Positions 5,067-7,413 of a DNA stretch of 7,413 bases are shown here, one piece after another. The stretch comes from Leptospira haakeii (GTDB lineage Bacteria > Spirochaetota > Leptospiria > Leptospirales > Leptospiraceae). The translations under genes were made by a program, and so were the position numbers. The stretch's first letter is position 1. Every line of letters starts with the position of its first letter. The notes under the pieces are model-generated. The model was not told where the DNA came from. It made no database searches and worked only from the letters and a program-made list of their open reading frames with translations. Location of the stretch: NCBI RefSeq assembly GCF_002812045.1, contig NZ_NPEG01000029.1, positions 1-7,413 on the forward strand. Reading direction: 5' to 3'.

Positions 5067-6392
5067 ATGAAGCTCGAAACTAAACTTGCAATTTGCACAC
5101 CTTTGAGAACTCCATTCGCACAGATCGCAAAAGGATTGGGGGCTTATCCGGCTCATCATTTAGGAAAGATCGTAGCGGAGAGTATTATCCAAAAAAGTGG
5201 GATCAAAAAAGAAGATATAGATGGAATCATAGTAGGAGAGGGTTTCCCAAGTTCTCCGAATCCTGCTAGAGTAATCGCAAATCTGATAGGGCTACGGGAT
5301 GAGATCCCTTCTATCACACTTTCCAATAACTGCGTATCTGGATTGGAGGCAGTTTCAGAAGCAGCAAGAAGGATTATATTGGGAGAAGGAGAAGTATTCC
5401 TTGTAATCGGAGAAGAGTCCCAGACCGACATGCCTTTTATAGTAAAAAATGCTCGCCTGAACAAGAAAACCGGATCATTAGATAAATTGAATAAACTTCT
5501 GCCCGATAATCTTCCTGAAGGAGTGGAGCTTAGAGATACTCTGGAAGACGGTTTGGATGATGGTGAGAATTCCTACGGAATGCAGGTGACTGCGGAAATT
5601 CTCGCTCAGAATTATGAATTATCTCGAGAGATCACTGATAAAGTTGCATTTGAGTCTTTTAAACGTACTTACGAAGCTTCTATGTCGGGAAAATACGAAC
5701 CATTTATCATTCCTGTAAAAGATCAGGAAGGAAACATGCTGAAAATTGACGAGGCAGTAGAGCTTAGAAAAGGTCTCGTCGAAAATCCAAGTCGTATGGG
5801 AAGAGCAATGCTTCTATTTGACAACCCTCAAAGTAAGTTCGAAGATTTTAAGAAAAAATACGGCAAAGATCTGAAGAAAACTCATGGGCCAACAGTTTCT
5901 ATTTTCAACGCAAGCCCTCGTTCTGATGGAGCCGCAGGAGTTATCATTACTACTGTGGAAAAAGCGAAAGCCTTAGGATTAAAGATAGAAGGACTACTTT
6001 CCGGATGGAGAATGAAAGGAGTTCATCCGAATCTGATGGGACTTGGACAAGCAGTTGCCACAGAAGGATTGTTGGAAGACCTACATTTAAAATTGGAAGA
6101 CATGGATTACGTTGAGATCCATGAAGCCTATGCATCTACCGCAGTTGCAGCTATGGAACAGTTAAGAATGGACACCGGTTGGGATTGGGAGAAAAAATTC
6201 GATGAGAAAAAGATCAATCCAAATGGAGGATCTATCGCGATCGGTCACCCATTTGGAGCCACAGGAGTTCGTTTGGTGAATAATGCGATCATGGATTTAC
6301 AAGAAGATCCTAAAGCAAATAAAGTCCTACTCACCGCATGTGCTCACGGAGGAATTGCCGGTTCCATGTTGATCGAAAGATATAAAGATTAA
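5067..6392 (+). CDS. Thiolase (acetyl-CoA C-acyltransferase), FadI/HADHB-like, copy 2
   Basis: This is a 441-residue paralogue of the upstream thiolase. A residue-by-residue hand comparison gives about 83 differences and no gaps, close to 81% identity. The catalytic set is complete and at the same positions: C89 in NNCVSGLEA, H352 in the HEAY segment, H394 in GHPFGATG and C425 in TACAHGG. The clearest active-site change is Phe to Tyr at 355 (HEAF to HEAY). Other differences cluster at 41-67, 201-224, 252-268 and 331-368, which may alter substrate or subunit contacts. Codon use is less biased than in copy 1 (six ATA Ile codons against one, more AGG/CGG Arg and TTG/CTG Leu), suggesting lower or different expression. 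The start at 5067 is set by GGGAG and by alignment to copy 1; an upstream ATG at 4868 is out of frame. An intrinsic terminator follows at 6403. Whether the two copies differ in chain length or direction is unknown. Confidence 0.92.
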   Translation: MKLETKLAICTPLRTPFAQIAKGLGAYPAHHLGKIVAESIIQKSGIKKEDIDGIIVGEGFPSSPNPARVIANLIGLRDEIPSITLSNNCVSGLEAVSEAARRIILGEGEVFLVIGEESQTDMPFIVKNARLNKKTGSLDKLNKLLPDNLPEGVELRDTLEDGLDDGENSYGMQVTAEILAQNYELSREITDKVAFESFKRTYEASMSGKYEPFIIPVKDQEGNMLKIDEAVELRKGLVENPSRMGRAMLLFDNPQSKFEDFKKKYGKDLKKTHGPTVSIFNASPRSDGAAGVIITTVEKAKALGLKIEGLLSGWRMKGVHPNLMGLGQAVATEGLLEDLHLKLEDMDYVEIHEAYASTAVAAMEQLRMDTGWDWEKKFDEKKINPNGGSIAIGHPFGATGVRLVNNAIMDLQEDPKANKVLLTACAHGGIAGSMLIERYKD

Positions 6393-6402
6393 TTCCAATT
6401 CT

Positions 6403-6436
6403 AAAACCCCGAAGGAGAGAATCTTTCGGGGTTTTT
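6403..6436. terminator. Bidirectional intrinsic terminator between thiolase copy 2 and the transporter
   Basis: Bases 6403-6416 pair with 6422-6435 in a 14-bp stem with one G-U pair and a 5-nt GAGAA loop (6417-6421). The plus-strand 3' arm ends in TTTTT (6432-6436), and the minus-strand arm ends in TTTT from the A-run at 6403-6406. It starts 10 nt after the thiolase stop and 12 nt beyond the transporter stop, so it can serve both convergent genes. It shares TTCGGGGTTTTT with the terminator at 4870-4905. Confidence 0.88.
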
Positions 6437-6447
6437 ATTATCAACTT

Positions 6448-7344
6448 TTAACTTACTCTTTCTAAAGAAGGTTGGTCCAAAATGGATCTTCTGTTTTTCA
6501 ATATGAATAGTCCGAATACCAATGCAGTCACGAACATAAGAAGGCTATAAGTGATAGGAACAACAGTCATTGTTGGGACTTGCAAAATAGTTCCAGTGAC
6601 TAAAAGTGCTGTAGTCCCATTTTGTATACCTAACTCGAAAGCGATCGTAACAGCTTGTGTTCTACTTAAACGTAAAAGTAGCCCGAGTAAAAATCCAAGG
6701 CTAATGCAGATACAATTCATAGTAAGAGCTGCGGCTCCACTCTGAGCAAAAAATCCCCACATCTTCTCCCAGTTCTGGCGTACAAGACCTGCTATGATCG
6801 CGAATAGAATGATCATCGAAAAAACTTTTACAGGTTTTTCGCAACCTTCAGCGAATTTCGGGGAATAATTTTTGACAGCCATTCCGATCCCTACAGGAAG
6901 AACAGTGATGATAAAAAGTTGTAGGATTGTTTTCAAAATAGGAAGATCTATCGTTTTCCCTTCTCCCATAAAATATACCATTGAATAGTAAGTTAGAAAC
7001 GGAAGGGTAAAAGGTTTAATCACACTAATTAAAGCAGTTAACGTTACGGATAATGCTACATCTCCTTTAAACAAATACGAATACATATTTGAAGTTGGAC
7101 CGGAAGGGCAACAAGACAATACCATTAATCCGACTGCCAATAATGGTTCCAAATGGAACATGGTAGCTACCATAAATCCCAAAAACGGTAATAGTAAAAG
7201 TTGGGCTAATAGGCCGACCAATACAGCTTTAGGAAATAGGGCCACTCTCTCAAAATCCTTAATTGTTAGAGATAGCCCCATCCCGAACATGATTATAAAA
7301 AGTGAGATCGGGAGAACTATCTCCAGTAAAAATCCACTTTGCAT
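6448..7344 (-). CDS. BASS-family (SBF, SLC10-like) sodium-coupled transporter
   Basis: This is a 298-residue integral membrane protein with about nine to ten hydrophobic segments, the usual size for bacterial bile acid:sodium symporter (BASS) homologues. Two family motifs are visible: CCPSGPTSN (78-86), the broken-helix region after the third or fourth segment, and FELGIQNGT (236-244), where E237 and Q241 correspond to sodium-site residues known from bacterial ASBT structures. Family members carry organic anions such as bile acids, pantoate or other carboxylates; the substrate here cannot be told from sequence. AAGGAG (complement of 7351-7356) lies 6 nt before the ATG at 7344, fixing the start. 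The C-terminus is short and polar. The gene converges on thiolase copy 2 and shares its terminator, so it is a separate unit, and a link to acyl-CoA metabolism is not shown. The last 57 bp of the window (7357-7413) should hold its promoter, but I see no clear -35/-10 pair. Confidence 0.9.
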   Translation of the reverse strand: MQSGFLLEIVLPISLFIIMFGMGLSLTIKDFERVALFPKAVLVGLLAQLLLLPFLGFMVATMFHLEPLLAVGLMVLSCCPSGPTSNMYSYLFKGDVALSVTLTALISVIKPFTLPFLTYYSMVYFMGEGKTIDLPILKTILQLFIITVLPVGIGMAVKNYSPKFAEGCEKPVKVFSMIILFAIIAGLVRQNWEKMWGFFAQSGAAALTMNCICISLGFLLGLLLRLSRTQAVTIAFELGIQNGTTALLVTGTILQVPTMTVVPITYSLLMFVTALVFGLFILKNRRSILDQPSLERVS

Positions 7345-7413
7345 TTTTTTCTCCTTATTGTTTTTAATTTATTTCTTTTGATACGAACTTTGTAGGTTGT
7401 CCGTTTGTTCTAA

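Noticed and set aside
6551..6745. A plus-strand open frame inside the transporter gene.
   Set aside because: It lies antisense to well-conserved BASS motifs and has no recognisable protein features.

Overview
The window looks like chromosomal DNA of a spirochaete of the genus Leptospira or a close relative. This rests on a moderate to low GC content, two predicted lipoproteins with the relaxed spirochaetal type of lipobox, and a fatty-acid/acyl-CoA gene set of the kind expected in organisms that live on long-chain fatty acids. The assignment is inference from sequence style; no marker gene is present. I see no rRNA, tRNA, CRISPR array, insertion sequence or phage gene.

Layout. Bases 1-90 are the last 29 codons of an unidentified plus-strand gene. 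A minus-strand gene (152-754) for a small Cys- and Asn/Ser-rich lipoprotein converges on it. A roughly 230-bp divergent spacer with candidate promoters separates that gene from a plus-strand lipoprotein gene of unknown function (984-1832). This converges, with only 6 bp between stop codons, on a minus-strand TetR-family regulator (1839-2450).

The centre is an acyl-CoA module. Divergent from the TetR gene, and across a 16-bp operator-like palindrome (2532-2547), lies a plus-strand unit: a double-hotdog acyl-CoA thioesterase-like gene (2605-3468), a possible 19-codon bridging ORF (3465-3524) and a FadI/HADHB-type thiolase (3521-4846), closed by a strong intrinsic terminator (4870-4905). A second thiolase of the same length (5067-6392) follows. 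It is about 81% identical to the first with no gaps by my hand count, and it ends in a similar terminator (6403-6436). That terminator is shared with a converging minus-strand BASS-family (SBF/SLC10-like) transporter gene (6448-7344).

How the genes may work together (inference): the TetR protein probably senses an acyl-CoA or related lipid and controls the thioesterase-thiolase unit. The thiolase would carry out the thiolytic step of beta-oxidation or its reverse, and the thioesterase would release acids from acyl-CoA. The second thiolase lies beyond a terminator, has its own AT-rich leader and uses less biased codons, so it is probably expressed separately and at a different level. No dehydrogenase, hydratase or acyl-CoA ligase is present, so these steps must be encoded elsewhere. 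The most notable points are the duplicated thiolase-plus-terminator block, the operator palindrome and the possible bridging mini-ORF. I found no clear evidence for an entirely new kind of system.
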